From Clostridiales bacterium (GTDB lineage Bacteria > Bacillota > Sulfobacillia > RBS10-35): a DNA stretch of 51,166 nucleotides. Positions within the stretch are counted from its first letter, which is position 1, and every line of letters starts with the position of its first letter. Position numbers and translations under genes: made by a program. Of this stretch, positions 23,892 to 33,992 are shown one piece after another. Under the pieces are notes generated by a model, which did no database searches, was not told where the DNA came from, and saw only the letters and a list, made by a program, of their open reading frames with translations. The stretch covers positions 1-51,166 of the forward strand of contig JAHHQG010000054.1 in the NCBI GenBank assembly GCA_018729555.1, in the 5' to 3' direction.

Positions 23892-25505
23892 CTACTTCTG
23901 GATTCTCAGAATCGCCGTGTAAATGGTGCCATCGTCCATACGGATGACGGTGCCATAATCGCCCGCCGGCACCGTCTGCTCCACCAGAAGGCCGGCTTCG
24001 GGGGAACGGACTTTTTCCCATCCCATAACGCTCCCGGGGCGCCAGAACTCCACGACGGCTTTGCTGATGTCGATGGTATTCCCTTGGCTATCCTTCAACC
24101 CGTACAGATCATAGGTAACACCCGACATCTGCCTGGTCTCGCCTGTGGCCTCCCACGAGGCCTCCTTCACGTCCCAGGGCCAATCCAGCGTGAACATCAT
24201 GGGCGGTCCGCTGGTGAAGGTCAAAAGATGGATGTGACCTCCTTTGCCGGAGGCGACGTTAAAGAAGAGGATGGTATCTCCCAAGGCTTTAGGATTAGGA
24301 GTGAGGTAAGCCACCCGCTCCTCACCGGCGGGATTCCACTCCTTCACCCCTTTGATGGTCCCAAAGGGAACCGGTTTCCCCTGGTTGTCGACGACATCGA
24401 ACACCTGATAGACGTAGCCTCTGTCGCTGCTATACTCCCAGTCATAGTGAGCCTTGAGGGTCCCCCGGACGGCCTCCCGGCTCCAACTCAAGGGGCCGGC
24501 CAGGAGCTTGCCTCCATCCCGGATAAAGGCCCAAAGGGTTCCCGTGGGCCAGGTGATGTCCACCAGAAGCCTGTTCCCTTGGATGTAGGAGCCTGGGTTC
24601 CCCACGTAGAGGTTTCCCTGGCCATCCCAGATTTCGACGGTGGCCGCCCCCGACCACTCCTGAATTTGGTTCTGAACCTTCATGGCGAAGGGTCGATAGA
24701 GGCCTAAGGGCATGGGGCCCGTTTTGACCACCGGAACCCAATCCCCTGCCATGGACCAGGTCGCCCTCACCACAGCCGGCAGCGGCTCGGGTACCAACAT
24801 CCCGCCCCTTTGATAAGCCTGGCGCCAGGTGTAACGAATAAGGGCGCTCTTTTGCACGTCAGGGTCGCTGGTGTCGGTTCTGGGATTGCCTTTGTCATCG
24901 GCCAGGCGGGTCGCATAGAGCATGTTCACCAGTCCGGTAGCGATCTCCTGGCGAGGGATAAGATCGCTCACCGGTCCCGTGATTCCCTGCAAAAGGCCCA
25001 ACGTTTTAGCCGCCTCGACATACCCTTTGGGCCACTCCCCCAGGCCTTCCGCCCACTTTTTGAAACCAAGGGCCCGTACCAGCATGGCCATGGCTTCCGC
25101 TCGGGTTACGGTGCCCTGAGGCCGAAACGTGCCATCGGGATACCCTGAGATAATTCCCAGAGCCACCGCCAGATTGACAGCTCCTTTCGCCCAGGAACCG
25201 ATCTGGTTTTGATCGGCAAAGGGTTTGGGTGGATCCTGAACGCCTTCGGCCACTGGTTCATAACCCAACGTGCGCATCAAAAAGACCGCAAATTCCTGAC
25301 GGGTCATCGGTTTTCCCACGCCGAAGGTGCCGTCGGGATAACCCTTGGCGATACCGAGGGTTTCCAAAACGTTCACGTCGGCGGCGTAAGGAGCTCCAGG
25401 GGGGACATCCTTGAAGCCAGCCCATGCGGGCGGCCCGCTTCCCAGGATAAGGCCCACGATCAAAAAGGCTGCCATCAACCCACGGGAGCGCATAAAGCCT
25501 GGCAC
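23892..25505 (-). CDS. S-layer homology (SLH) domain surface protein
   Basis: 537 residues. Signal peptide ending near AWA, then three SLH repeats (residues about 25-200): FKDVPPGAPYAADVNVLETL, then GIAKGYPDGTFGVGKPMTRQEF and GIISGYPDGTFRPQGTVTRAEA as the clearest copies. The C-terminal 330 residues are extracellular, beta-rich by eye, without a known motif. SLH domains bind pyruvylated secondary cell-wall polymer, so this protein is anchored on the cell wall. Start: GTG at 25505 is eight bases after AGGAGG; the frame opens earlier at 25514 but there the start overlaps the ribosome site. Confidence 0.92.
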   Translation of the reverse strand: MPGFMRSRGLMAAFLIVGLILGSGPPAWAGFKDVPPGAPYAADVNVLETLGIAKGYPDGTFGVGKPMTRQEFAVFLMRTLGYEPVAEGVQDPPKPFADQNQIGSWAKGAVNLAVALGIISGYPDGTFRPQGTVTRAEAMAMLVRALGFKKWAEGLGEWPKGYVEAAKTLGLLQGITGPVSDLIPRQEIATGLVNMLYATRLADDKGNPRTDTSDPDVQKSALIRYTWRQAYQRGGMLVPEPLPAVVRATWSMAGDWVPVVKTGPMPLGLYRPFAMKVQNQIQEWSGAATVEIWDGQGNLYVGNPGSYIQGNRLLVDITWPTGTLWAFIRDGGKLLAGPLSWSREAVRGTLKAHYDWEYSSDRGYVYQVFDVVDNQGKPVPFGTIKGVKEWNPAGEERVAYLTPNPKALGDTILFFNVASGKGGHIHLLTFTSGPPMMFTLDWPWDVKEASWEATGETRQMSGVTYDLYGLKDSQGNTIDISKAVVEFWRPGSVMGWEKVRSPEAGLLVEQTVPAGDYGTVIRMDDGTIYTAILRIQK

Positions 25506-25570
25506 CAATGCCACCTCCTGCCAGACCCTTTCGGCAAGATTCCCGAATTTCCTCTTTGGCTAGAGGAGGA

Positions 25571-26311
25571 TCAGCCCTCCGTACGGGAAGCCTTTGGCAA
25601 TCCCTGGCCGGGGAAGGGCTCCGCCTCCTGCAGGCTCTGGGCGATGGTCAGGGCCAGATCTTGAGATAAGCCCGGGCTTCTCTTTCCGCTGTGGCGAATA
25701 TGCCAGGCCAGGCTGAAAGTTCCTTCAAAGATGGGCATGGTGGCATCTTCAACCTTGAGCCAGGAAGCTCCGCGGATAAGCACGACCGCATGGACCATCT
25801 CTTCAGCCACGGGAAAGCCCTTCCCCTTCAGCCACTTCAGTAACACATCCTTGTGGCGCTGATGTTGACGGGTGGGGCTTTGGACTCGCTTCCATGCGCG
25901 CCCGCTCTTTCGAAGCCAATCATCTCCCTTCACCAGAAGAGCACCCTGCCAGGTTTTTGTCTCCACCAGGAAAAGGCCCCCTGGGCCCAGCACCAGGTGA
26001 TCGATTTGGGCGAACTCCGTAGGGCCCGTCTGGATTACGATATCGTTCATGAGGATCCAGGTCCGGGGAAGGAGGAGCCAGAGCCCCAGGGAGGCCCAGG
26101 TTTCCCCATCCTCCCCCTTGTTTTCGTTTTGACGTTCCCGCCTGCGGGCAGCTGCCCCCGCCAGGGGCTTGAGGAAGGCCGCAACAAAACCCGGAAACTC
26201 TTCGTCGATCCTCCGCTCGCGCGCCTGATGCTCCCGAGCTTTCTTTTCCTCGACAAACCGTTTAAATACTTCCTTGACGTCTCCACTTTGCCTTAGGATC
26301 CGGGCCGGCAT
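25571..26311 (-). CDS. NERD-domain (nuclease-related) protein
   Basis: 246 residues. A charged N-terminal helix, one hydrophobic segment (WASLGLWLLLPRTWILM), then the NERD core TGPTEFAQIDHLVLGPGGLF followed by LVETKTWQG; D and ETK fit the nuclease-fold active-site pattern. Such proteins are thought to act on DNA, but no function is established for most. Start uncertain: ATG at 26371 opens the frame, while ATG at 26311 sits nine bases after GAGGAG and is preferred. Confidence 0.78.
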   Translation of the reverse strand: MPARILRQSGDVKEVFKRFVEEKKAREHQARERRIDEEFPGFVAAFLKPLAGAAARRRERQNENKGEDGETWASLGLWLLLPRTWILMNDIVIQTGPTEFAQIDHLVLGPGGLFLVETKTWQGALLVKGDDWLRKSGRAWKRVQSPTRQHQRHKDVLLKWLKGKGFPVAEEMVHAVVLIRGASWLKVEDATMPIFEGTFSLAWHIRHSGKRSPGLSQDLALTIAQSLQEAEPFPGQGLPKASRTEG

Positions 26312-26371
26312 TCCCATCCGCTCCTCTGGCCCTCTTTTACCGATGACGGGTCTTGGAAACCATGGGTCCAT

Positions 26372-27092
26372 GGTCCTTCTGTCATGGAATCTCGTCCCTA
26401 AAGATCCAGCATCGTCTATGTGGATGGTTTCTCCCTGTCACGGGTCCGTTGCAACTCCATCCGTTTTGTCGCATCCCATGCTGGCCACCCATAACCACAG
26501 GGCTGCCCTGGGCGTTGGTAAATGGTCCCTGGCCTTTGCGCCGCTTCAGTAATGCCCACAGCAGGTTCCAACACGATGGCGTAGCCGGCGGCTCCCCCGA
26601 CTGCGCCCAACCGGCGACCACCGCCTGGGCCCGCCGGGAACGTGGCCTGCTGAAATGCCAAACACTGAGGGCTCATGGACGTGAAGCTGTGGCGTCACGA
26701 CCAGGGTGCAAAAGCGGCCTTTTGCGCTACACGCTCGTCGGGGCCTTCAGCCTCGCCAATGACGACGGCAAGATCAACACCACCGCGAAGACTATCCAGC
26801 TGGGGAACTTTGTGAGCTTAGCTTCAGGCGTGGCTGTTAAGCTCTCCAGCGGCAGGAAAGTGGGAACGATCCTATATCCTGGCCCCGTATGGCGCGGGGG
26901 TCTGGGCTAGCGTCACCAGTCGGCATCGCCTACTGTGGCGGGAATCCCCCGCTGCGCCGTCGAACGTGTACCTCATAACGGTCGCGCCTCTATTTGGGGT
27001 CCTCTTGATGTTCCTTTCCCTGCAAGTATCGCCGTTTCTCAGCTCCCTCATCCCTTTGTTGCGGCGCCTTCTCCCCGGGACTGCGGACCATC
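26372..27092. other. 720-bp stretch without an intact gene
   Basis: No convincing complete gene. On the plus strand about 26720-26880 reads, with good codon use, RYTLVGAFSLANDDGKINTT and QLGNFVSLASGVAVKLSSG; no start or recognisable family, so it looks like a fragment. Nothing else seen. Confidence 0.4.
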
Positions 27093-29183
27093 TTACGGCC
27101 CCACCGCCAACCACACCCGCTCCCCCTTCACCGTGGGATCCCCCATCTGGCTGTAGAGGCGATAGCGCCCTCCTGCCAGGTAGTAGGGCATCCAGGTGCC
27201 GGTGGAGGTGTAAAAGGTCACCTGAAGGGGCGAAATGTTGAGGGTGTTGGGAAGGCCATCGGGCCCTAGAATGGGCTGATCCAGCTCATCTTTGGCCACC
27301 CATTCCCAGGTGAGCTGCGCCACCTGCTCCATGCGCCGGGCGGAGACGTCGGGGTTCTCCACCGCCCTCGGGATCAACTGCCAGTAGGCGGGAATCACGG
27401 GGCCTTTGGCCGTGAGGGCATAGACGGGCGTCAGGAGCTGAAGGCCTGCAATTCGTGCCCCCCCCTTATCGGTGACCACATAGGCATAGGTCAGCTCCAG
27501 GCGTGGGGAAAAGCCTGGAGCCAAGGGAAGGGTAAGGGGTGTTCCCCGGTAATCCAGCGTCACCTGAGTTCCCAGGAGGGACGTCTCCCAACCGAGGATC
27601 CTCACCACCGCCCTCTCGGGAAGGGGACTTCCGGCAAAGGCGTAGAGGATCTTCCCCTGCCACAGGAGGGTGGTCACGTAGGACCCGGGGGAAACGGATG
27701 TCAGCTGGTCCAGACCCAGGGAACCGTTCTCCGGCACCACCCCAAGATGCCACGACCGATGCAAGGGCACCTCTTCTCCGTCGATGGTCCAACTCTGGCC
27801 GGAACGTGCCAGCAAAAGCCCCGTCTTGGTCTGGCCGGTGACGTAGACAAAAGCAGGGGAACCGCTTTCCTCCTGGGGCGCTTCCCAGAAGATCAGGGGA
27901 AACCTTCCCTGGGAAAGCTCCGTCAGAATCTTCCCCTGGAAACGGGCGAGGGACAGGCTCTCCCCATCCCAAGCGATCCGGGTCTTCTGCGTCAGAAGGA
28001 GCTCCTCGTTCCGGGGGCCGCCTCCCACCAGGAGGCGAAGGGTCTTATCTCGCCGGGGATCGGCCAGGTAGATAAAGCGAGGCTCCGCTGGCTCAAGGGG
28101 ATGTACCGTTAGCGAGAGGAGGTCATCGCCCTGGAACCGGTACTCCACTGCTGCCGGGGAAGGCACATCCCTCAGGGTCACCTCTTGCGGAAGGGGCTCC
28201 AAGCTTCCATCGGCAAAGAAGAGGACGAGGCGTCCCTTGTCATCCTGCAGGACCCCGTATTCCCCTGCCGCAATCGGCCGGAGGCCCGGAGGGATCTGGG
28301 AGGCATCGGCGTTGAGAAGGCCGATGCCTTCCCGGGGTTCGGGAGGTGGCGGCGGAGCCGCTTCTTCGGGCCCTTTGGTTTCCTTCGCCGGCGCCTTGAA
28401 GACCTCGATGTAGGCCACTTGGCCCTCCGGGTTCAGGATGACCCGCACCTCTTTCTGCAGGAGTTCCTGCCAGCTTCCGGCGGCGCTCACCGGTTGGCGA
28501 GCCAGGGGATACCGCTTATCCCCCAACAATAGGGAAGACCCCCCCACATCCCTGAGGCGGCCCTGAAGGAGGGATGGCTGCCACGGCGACCCGGGCCGCT
28601 TGACATCGTTCCAGAGAATCTGGGCGATTTCACCCCACGTGACCAGTCGCTGGAAGGCCACATCTCCCACATTTTGCAAGAGGCCCAGGTCTTTGGCCTT
28701 CTTGAGAACCCCGTCCTGCCACGAAAGATTGTCCGGCAAGGGAACTTCTTTGGCCTTAAGAAGAAGGGTCAGGGCTTCTCCAAGGGTAATCCCCTTCTGG
28801 GGTCTTAGGGTACCGTCGGGATAGCCCTGGATCCAACCAAGGATGTAGGCCGCATAGACGGCACCCCGCAGAGAAGGCTTAATGTCCCTCGCATCCACAA
28901 AGGGGGGCTGGATGCTGGATAGAGCCCTGGCCAGCCCCTCCTGCTTCATGTAGCGGATGAGGAGGGCCACCATATCCTGGCGGCTGAGGGTGGCCTGAGG
29001 TACCAACCCGGGATCGGGGCTCAAAATCCCGAGAGCCGCCAGCTTCTCCATGGAGTCCCCGTAGGGGCCGGTGGGAGGCTGGGTGAAAAAAGACGGGGAA
29101 AGGGCAGGGGCGGCCACGGCCATCCCGGGGAAGGCCAGGACGAGGAAAAGGAGCAGGACAGCCAACCCGCGCCCCCTGGGCAA
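27093..29183 (-). CDS. SLH-domain surface protein, 696 aa
   Basis: Signal peptide ending AVAA, then SLH-like repeats over residues about 30-215, the clearest being GWIQGYPDGTLRPQKGITLGEA; the others are diverged. The remaining 480 residues are predicted beta-rich with a Pro/Glu linker (PPPPPEPREG) and no catalytic motif. Cell-wall bound by analogy with other SLH proteins. The frame opens at a GTG at 29192 that overlaps the ribosome site; TTG at 29183 lies eight bases after AAAGGAGG and is taken as the start. A second SLH protein lies 1.6 kb downstream. Confidence 0.88.
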   Translation of the reverse strand: MPRGRGLAVLLLFLVLAFPGMAVAAPALSPSFFTQPPTGPYGDSMEKLAALGILSPDPGLVPQATLSRQDMVALLIRYMKQEGLARALSSIQPPFVDARDIKPSLRGAVYAAYILGWIQGYPDGTLRPQKGITLGEALTLLLKAKEVPLPDNLSWQDGVLKKAKDLGLLQNVGDVAFQRLVTWGEIAQILWNDVKRPGSPWQPSLLQGRLRDVGGSSLLLGDKRYPLARQPVSAAGSWQELLQKEVRVILNPEGQVAYIEVFKAPAKETKGPEEAAPPPPPEPREGIGLLNADASQIPPGLRPIAAGEYGVLQDDKGRLVLFFADGSLEPLPQEVTLRDVPSPAAVEYRFQGDDLLSLTVHPLEPAEPRFIYLADPRRDKTLRLLVGGGPRNEELLLTQKTRIAWDGESLSLARFQGKILTELSQGRFPLIFWEAPQEESGSPAFVYVTGQTKTGLLLARSGQSWTIDGEEVPLHRSWHLGVVPENGSLGLDQLTSVSPGSYVTTLLWQGKILYAFAGSPLPERAVVRILGWETSLLGTQVTLDYRGTPLTLPLAPGFSPRLELTYAYVVTDKGGARIAGLQLLTPVYALTAKGPVIPAYWQLIPRAVENPDVSARRMEQVAQLTWEWVAKDELDQPILGPDGLPNTLNISPLQVTFYTSTGTWMPYYLAGGRYRLYSQMGDPTVKGERVWLAVGP

Positions 29184-29212
29184 GCGCCGCACCTCCTTTC
29201 GTCACTATCACG

Positions 29213-29218
29213 AGTATA
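29213..29218 (-). promoter_or_regulatory. Probable -10 of the large SLH gene
   Basis: TATACT on the minus strand, 30 bases before the TTG start and just ahead of AAAGGAGG. The upstream hexamer is poor (GTGAAA with short spacing), so only the -10 is proposed. Confidence 0.4.
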
Positions 29219-29528
29219 GGATGGAAAAGGCTTTTTCACGGGCCCCGAAGGGGAAATGTCATGAAGTTGTAACGAATCAGCGGAGATATCGGGCTGCAGG
29301 CACCGCCCACCCGGATGGTCGGGAAAGCATCCACCACCCCCAAGGGTGCCTTGTTCGCGGGTAGGGCCGTCGAATACCAAGGGTTTTACCCGCCAAACCA
29401 TTCGCTGGCAGAACCTCCCCTGAACCCCCTGCTGGTCAAGGTCCTGGGGAGGTTGTAGCACAAAACGAAAGGAGGGAAGGCGGCGCTCCTCCCCATGCCT
29501 GAAGCCAGGGGTCTCCGCACCGCCGGGA

Positions 29529-29690
29529 AAGGATGAAAGCTCTTTCCGAAAGATTGAGCCTCCGCGCCAGGAGCTGCATGCCACGGGCGTCAGGAACGCT
29601 GGCGCCCTTCACCGCGCTGGCGGCATTGCCGCCAAAGGAACGGTCGGTAAAGGCATCGACAATGTAGAGCTCGAGGGGGTCTAGAGGACG
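29529..29690 (-). pseudogene. Relic of a PhzF-family gene (N-terminal part)
   Basis: The minus strand reads LELYIVDAFTDRSFGGNAAS, then VPDARGMQLLARRLNLSERAF, the conserved N-terminus of PhzF-like isomerases (DAF-T-D-R-x-F-G-G-N with the active-site region). The frame then breaks down into non-family sequence and no start codon is left. The rest of 29193-29528 shows nothing recognisable. Confidence 0.65.
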
Positions 29691-29719
29691 GGTATTCGGC
29701 GCCCAACTGCGGGGTCCTT

Positions 29720-30805
29720 CTAGCGGCCCCCGATGACCCGACCTCCCTTGAGGCGTGCGGGGATCTCCTTCCCTTCAAAGGTGATGGCCCCCGTAAAGAG
29801 GTTGAGGGTCCAAGCTCCCTGGTACCGGGGGTGGGGTGTGTCCTCATACCAGTAAACCCGGGTGGCGTCCACATCGACGATGACCGTTGAACCCCGGCGG
29901 GTGAGGGCGGCCGATAAACCATCGCAGAGTTTCAAGAGGCGCAGCATGGGGAGAAGGGCCGGCGGGAAATCGGGGGGCAGCTCGTGTTCCTGGTGGTGAT
30001 GGTAGCGCACCAGCTGGACCACGTGGGGATGCTCCCCGTAAAAGGCCTCGGCGATGTCGGCGCTCCGGTAGGCGTGGAGCTTGGATGGTTCGAAGGCTTC
30101 GCGGGGATCCACCACATCCCCCACTTTCAGCTGGGGTTGCACCTTCCCCAGGTCGTGGAAGATGATGGCCCGCACCAGGTGGTCCTTCTCGATGCCCAAA
30201 AGGTGGCCCTGGGCTTTTCGGTGGAGATCGGCCAGCACTTTGAGGGCGTTGATGACGTGCCGGTACCCGCCGTCCTCGATGATCCCCGTGATGCGGATGG
30301 TGTGGGTGGCGGGATCGAAGACGTCCTGGAATTCGGGGGTGCTCTTCAGCTTCACCTCCACTTTCGTGTTGGGAAGGGTCAGGGCAAAGGCATCATCCAG
30401 CTCATCCCGGGCCGCCAGGAGCTGGCGCTCCATCCGCCGCTCCTCGGTGACATCCGTAAACGTCTGGATGGCTCCCACCACTTCTCCCTCCATGACCAGG
30501 GGGACAAAGTTGACATTCCAGATGCGCCCGTCCTTGAGGGGCGTATCCACGTTGTAGATGGGCTCGCCCGTCTCCAGGACTCGAAAGATGGGGGACGAAT
30601 CCCGGCTGATGACTTCCGCCTTTTGTCCGATGCGATCCCTGGCCCGGTGCCCCGTGAGGCGCTCGGCGGCAGGGTTGAATTCCCGGATGATGAGGTTTTT
30701 GTCCACCACGATGATGCCTTCCCGCAACGAGTGGAGGATAGCCCGGGAGAGATCCTCGTTGCCCATCCCCATGGCATGCTGAAGGTTGTCCTCGGCGCGG
30801 GCCAT
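29720..30805 (-). CDS. PAS-HD domain protein
   Basis: 361 residues. A PAS sensor domain (about residues 15-130: AILHSLREGIIVVDKNLIIREF, FNPAAERLTG, then FVPLVMEGEVVGAIQTFTDVT) is joined to an HD-type phosphohydrolase domain with AIIFHDLGKVQPQL and a later YHHHQEHELPPDF block. The likely role is signal-dependent hydrolysis of a nucleotide or phosphate ester; the ligand is unknown. The frame is open to 30949; ATG at 30805 has AAGGAGGTG before it. Divergent from ahcY. Confidence 0.82.
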   Translation of the reverse strand: MARAEDNLQHAMGMGNEDLSRAILHSLREGIIVVDKNLIIREFNPAAERLTGHRARDRIGQKAEVISRDSSPIFRVLETGEPIYNVDTPLKDGRIWNVNFVPLVMEGEVVGAIQTFTDVTEERRMERQLLAARDELDDAFALTLPNTKVEVKLKSTPEFQDVFDPATHTIRITGIIEDGGYRHVINALKVLADLHRKAQGHLLGIEKDHLVRAIIFHDLGKVQPQLKVGDVVDPREAFEPSKLHAYRSADIAEAFYGEHPHVVQLVRYHHHQEHELPPDFPPALLPMLRLLKLCDGLSAALTRRGSTVIVDVDATRVYWYEDTPHPRYQGAWTLNLFTGAITFEGKEIPARLKGGRVIGGR

Positions 30806-30889
30806 AGCCCACCTCCTTCTTGGAACAATTCCGTCTCTTTCCATATCGAAGGAGGCGGTTTCTTTGTTTAGTCTCTTCCTTGGGAGAGG

Positions 30890-32134
30890 ATGATTCCGAT
30901 GGATCTGGCCACCAGCGGCGAAAAGAAGATCCTTTGGGCCAAAGGGCATATGCCCGTTCTAGCTCATATCGAAAAACGGTTCGCCAAAGATCGGCCCTTG
31001 GAAGGCCATCGCATCTCCATGGCCCTCCACCTGGAGGCCAAGACCGGCGTCTTGGCCCTTTTGCTGCAGACGGGCGGCGCCGAGGTCACCGTGTCGGGGA
31101 GCAACCCCCTTTCCACCCAGGATGATGTGGCGGAGGCCCTTCGCCAGAGGGGCCTTCGGGTGTTGGCCAAGCGAGGCGTTTCGGTGGAAGAGTACCGGGG
31201 ATGGCTGAAGGAAAACCTCCGCACCACCCGGCCCACCCTCATCGTGGACGACGGGGGCGATCTCCTGGAACTCTTGCACGGGGAGCTGGCCCATCTGGCC
31301 GACGGGGTCTTCGGCGGGGCGGAAGAAACCACCACGGGCATCACCCGCATCAAAGCCTTGGAGCGGCAGGGACACCTGCGGATCCCCATGATGGCTGTCA
31401 ACGATGCCCGCCTCAAGCACCTCTTCGACAACCGCTACGGCACCGGCCAGTCGGTGATGGAAGCCTTCATGCGGGTGACAAACCTCATCGTGGCGGGGAA
31501 AGTCGTCGTGGTGGTGGGCTACGGCTGGTGCGGCAAAGGGGTAGCCGAGCGGGCCCGAGGCCTGGGGGCGCGGGTGGTGGTGACGGAAGTGGATCCCGTG
31601 AAGGCCCTGGAGGCCCACATGGATGGGTTCTCCGTCATGCCCCTGGAAGAGGCGGCTGCCATCGGGGATATCTTCATCACCGTCACGGGAGGCTGGCACG
31701 TGATCTCCCATCCCCACTTCAAGGCCATGAAAGATGGGGCCTTCCTCGCCAACGCCGGCCACTTCGACGTGGAGATCGACATCCCGGCTCTGGAGAAGGA
31801 AAGCGAGGCGGTGGAGGAGGTCCGCCCCCATGTCCGGGCTTACCGGCAGAAGGACGGCCGCACCCTCTACCTCCTGGCGGAGGGAAGGCTCCTCAACCTG
31901 GCAGCTGGGGATGGCCATCCGGCGGAGATCATGGACCTCAGCTTCGCCCTCCAGGCCCTGGCGGTGGAACACTGGGCGAGGATGGCTGCTTCAGGGAAGA
32001 AGCCAGAACCTCGCCTCTACCCGGTGCCCGATGAGCTGGATTACTGGGTGGCTCGCATGAAGCTGGAGAGTCTAGGCATCGCCATCGATCGCCTCACCGA
32101 CGAGCAGGAAGCTTACTTCGCCCGCTGGCGCTGA
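30890..32134 (+). CDS. ahcY: Adenosylhomocysteinase
   Basis: 414 residues. Splits S-adenosylhomocysteine to adenosine and homocysteine, clearing the product of methylation. Seen: WAKGHMPVL near the start, EETTTGITR, the Lys/Asp pair region [19 protein letters not shown], the NAD-binding GYGWCGKG, and [10 protein letters not shown] near residue 290. All are intact. ATG at 30890 is close to GGAGAGG; a second ATG at 30899 has better spacing and may be used. Its last 22 bases overlap pyrG on the other strand. Confidence 0.95.
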   Translation: MIPMDLATSGEKKILWAKGHMPVLAHIEKRFAKDRPLEGHRISMALHLEAKTGVLALLLQTGGAEVTVSGSNPLSTQDDVAEALRQRGLRVLAKRGVSVEEYRGWLKENLRTTRPTLIVDDGGDLLELLHGELAHLADGVFGGAEETTTGITRIKALERQGHLRIPMMAVNDARLKHLFDNRYGTGQSVMEAFMRVTNLIVAGKVVVVVGYGWCGKGVAERARGLGARVVVTEVDPVKALEAHMDGFSVMPLEEAAAIGDIFITVTGGWHVISHPHFKAMKDGAFLANAGHFDVEIDIPALEKESEAVEEVRPHVRAYRQKDGRTLYLLAEGRLLNLAAGDGHPAEIMDLSFALQALAVEHWARMAASGKKPEPRLYPVPDELDYWVARMKLESLGIAIDRLTDEQEAYFARWR

Positions 32135-33720
32135 AGGGCTCGGACCGCCTGGAGGAAACCCGCCAGAAGGGGATGGGGTCTCCCCGGGCGGGAGATCAGC
32201 TCCGGGTGGAACTGCACCAAGAGGTAGAAGGGGTGAAGGTCGGAGCGGGCTTCCAGGATCTCGGCGATGTTCCCTTCCAGGGAGCGGCCGGTGACCCGGA
32301 GGCCGCTCTCTTCCAGTTGAGGCACGTAGGCTTCGTTCAGGGCAAAGCGGTGGCGATGGCGCTCCCGGACCACGGGCTTTTGATAGAGGCGGTAGGCCAA
32401 TGATCCTTCCTCCACCCGGATGTCGGCCCCTCCCAAGCGCATGGTCCCCCCCGTATGCTCCGCCCCTTCCTGCCCCGGAAGGTACTCCACGAGGCAGGTG
32501 CGGCACCCGGGGTTGAACTCCCGGCTGTCGGCGTCCTCCAGGCCGGCCACGTGGCGGGCCCACTCGATGGCGGCCACATGGAGCCCAAGGCAGATCCCCA
32601 AGAAGGGGATCTTCTCTTCCCGGGCCACCTGGGCGGCTTTCATCATGGAAGCGGTCCCCCGGGGACCGAAGCCCGCGGGGATGATGATCCCCTGGGTGTC
32701 GGGAGGCAGGATTTGCTGGTCGTCGCCGTCCAGCCAATGGATCTTCAGCCCCACGTGGAAGCTGGCGGCCGCATGGACGAGGGCTTCGTGGAGGCTGAGG
32801 TAGGCATCGGAGGAGGTGGGGTACTTCCCCGCCACCGTGATGTGGATCTCGTCCTCGGGATGGCGGATAGCCTCCACCATCTGGCGCCAGAGGGTGAGGT
32901 CGGTGGGAGCCCTCCGCGGAAGCTGCAGCTTCTCCAGCACCAAATCCGCCAGCCCCTGCTCTTCGAGGACGAGGGGGACGGCGTAGATGGTGTCCACGTC
33001 GGTGTTGTCGATGACGGCCTTGGGCTCTACGTCGCAGAAAAGGGCGATCTTCTCCCGAAGGTCGGCGGAAAGGGGTTTTTCGCTCCGTGTGATGATGATG
33101 TCCGGCTGCAGGCCAAGACTCCTCAGCTCTTTGACGCTGTGCTGGGTAGGCTTCGTCTTCTGCTCCCCCGTGGCCCCCACCTGGGGCACGAGGGTGACGT
33201 GGACGAAGAGGACGTTCCCCCGGCCCAGATCATGGCGGAGCTGCCGGAGGGCTTCCAGGTGGGGCAGGCTTTCAATGTCCCCCACCGTCCCCCCCACCTC
33301 CACGATAACGAGCTCGGCCCCCGATTCTTCCCCCACCTTCAGGATCCGCTCTTTGATCTCGTTGGTGACGTGGGGGATAACCTGAACGGTGCCGCCCTTA
33401 TAAAAGCCTTTGCGCTCTTTCTCGATGACGGCCCGGTAAACTTTACCCGTGGTAAGGCTGTGGCTTCCGGTCAGGTTTTCATCGAGGAAGCGCTCGTAGT
33501 GGCCGATGTCCAGGTCGGCTTCGGTGCCGTCGTCGGTGACGAAGACCTCTCCGTGCTGGAGAGGCGACATGGTGCCGGCATCCACGTTCAGATAGGGATC
33601 GATCTTCTGGATGGTAACCTTGAAACCCCGGTTTTTGAGAAGGCGTCCCAGGGATGCTGCGGTGATACCCTTCCCCAGGGATGAGACGACGCCTCCGGTG
33701 ATGAAGATGTACTTAGACAA
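32113..33720 (-). CDS. pyrG: CTP synthase
   Basis: 535 residues. Makes CTP from UTP, ATP and glutamine. The synthase domain opens [20 protein letters not shown], followed by [14 protein letters not shown] and [10 protein letters not shown]; the glutaminase domain has the nucleophile in FLGICLGLH and the His/Glu of [19 protein letters not shown] start at 33720 with no ribosome site, yet a good promoter puts transcription start about a dozen bases upstream, so the leader is very short. Convergent overlap with ahcY. Confidence 0.95.
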   Translation of the reverse strand: MSKYIFITGGVVSSLGKGITAASLGRLLKNRGFKVTIQKIDPYLNVDAGTMSPLQHGEVFVTDDGTEADLDIGHYERFLDENLTGSHSLTTGKVYRAVIEKERKGFYKGGTVQVIPHVTNEIKERILKVGEESGAELVIVEVGGTVGDIESLPHLEALRQLRHDLGRGNVLFVHVTLVPQVGATGEQKTKPTQHSVKELRSLGLQPDIIITRSEKPLSADLREKIALFCDVEPKAVIDNTDVDTIYAVPLVLEEQGLADLVLEKLQLPRRAPTDLTLWRQMVEAIRHPEDEIHITVAGKYPTSSDAYLSLHEALVHAAASFHVGLKIHWLDGDDQQILPPDTQGIIIPAGFGPRGTASMMKAAQVAREEKIPFLGICLGLHVAAIEWARHVAGLEDADSREFNPGCRTCLVEYLPGQEGAEHTGGTMRLGGADIRVEEGSLAYRLYQKPVVRERHRHRFALNEAYVPQLEESGLRVTGRSLEGNIAEILEARSDLHPFYLLVQFHPELISRPGRPHPLLAGFLQAVRALQRQRAK

Positions 33721-33738
33721 CGCAAATGCCCAGGAGTC

Positions 33739-33768
33739 ATTCTAAGAAAAGGCTCCCGCGCGGGTCAA
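33739..33768 (-). promoter_or_regulatory. pyrG promoter
   Basis: On the minus strand -35 TTGACC (33768-33763) and -10 TAGAAT (33744-33739), spacing 18. The -10 ends 18 bases before the TTG start, leaving a leader of roughly 10-12 bases without a ribosome site. Confidence 0.6.
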
Positions 33769-33866
33769 CGAGGGAAGGAGGGGAAAGGCGTGCCCCTATC
33801 GCCCCTGTGGCCGTGGCTGCCCAACGACCCCACTAAGCCATCAAATATAGCGAGGAGAGGCCGGCT

Positions 33867-33959
33867 ATGACCATCGGAAAGGGTGCGACACGACGCGAGA
33901 AACCTCTTGGATGGGTCGGCGCCCTCCTTCCCGTCGGTCTTCAGCAGAAGCTATCCTAA
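33867..33959 (+). CDS. 30-codon open frame ahead of murB
   Basis: ATG at 33867 follows GAGGAGAGG with good spacing and opens 30 codons (MTIGKGATRREKPLGWVGAL and a short tail) ending 33 bases before murB. Could be a leader peptide or chance. Not recognised. Confidence 0.25.
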   Translation: MTIGKGATRREKPLGWVGALLPVGLQQKLS

Positions 33960-33992
33960 GGAGCAGTATCCATAGAGGCAGGGGGAAAGATA

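Noticed and set aside
25571-26311. NERD protein as part of a defence system
   Set aside because: No second defence gene is adjacent; the neighbours are cell-surface proteins, so there is no support beyond the domain.
31201-32034. 277-codon plus-strand frame inside ahcY
   Set aside because: Wrong phase of adenosylhomocysteinase, very rich in Gly, Arg and Pro, no family motif.
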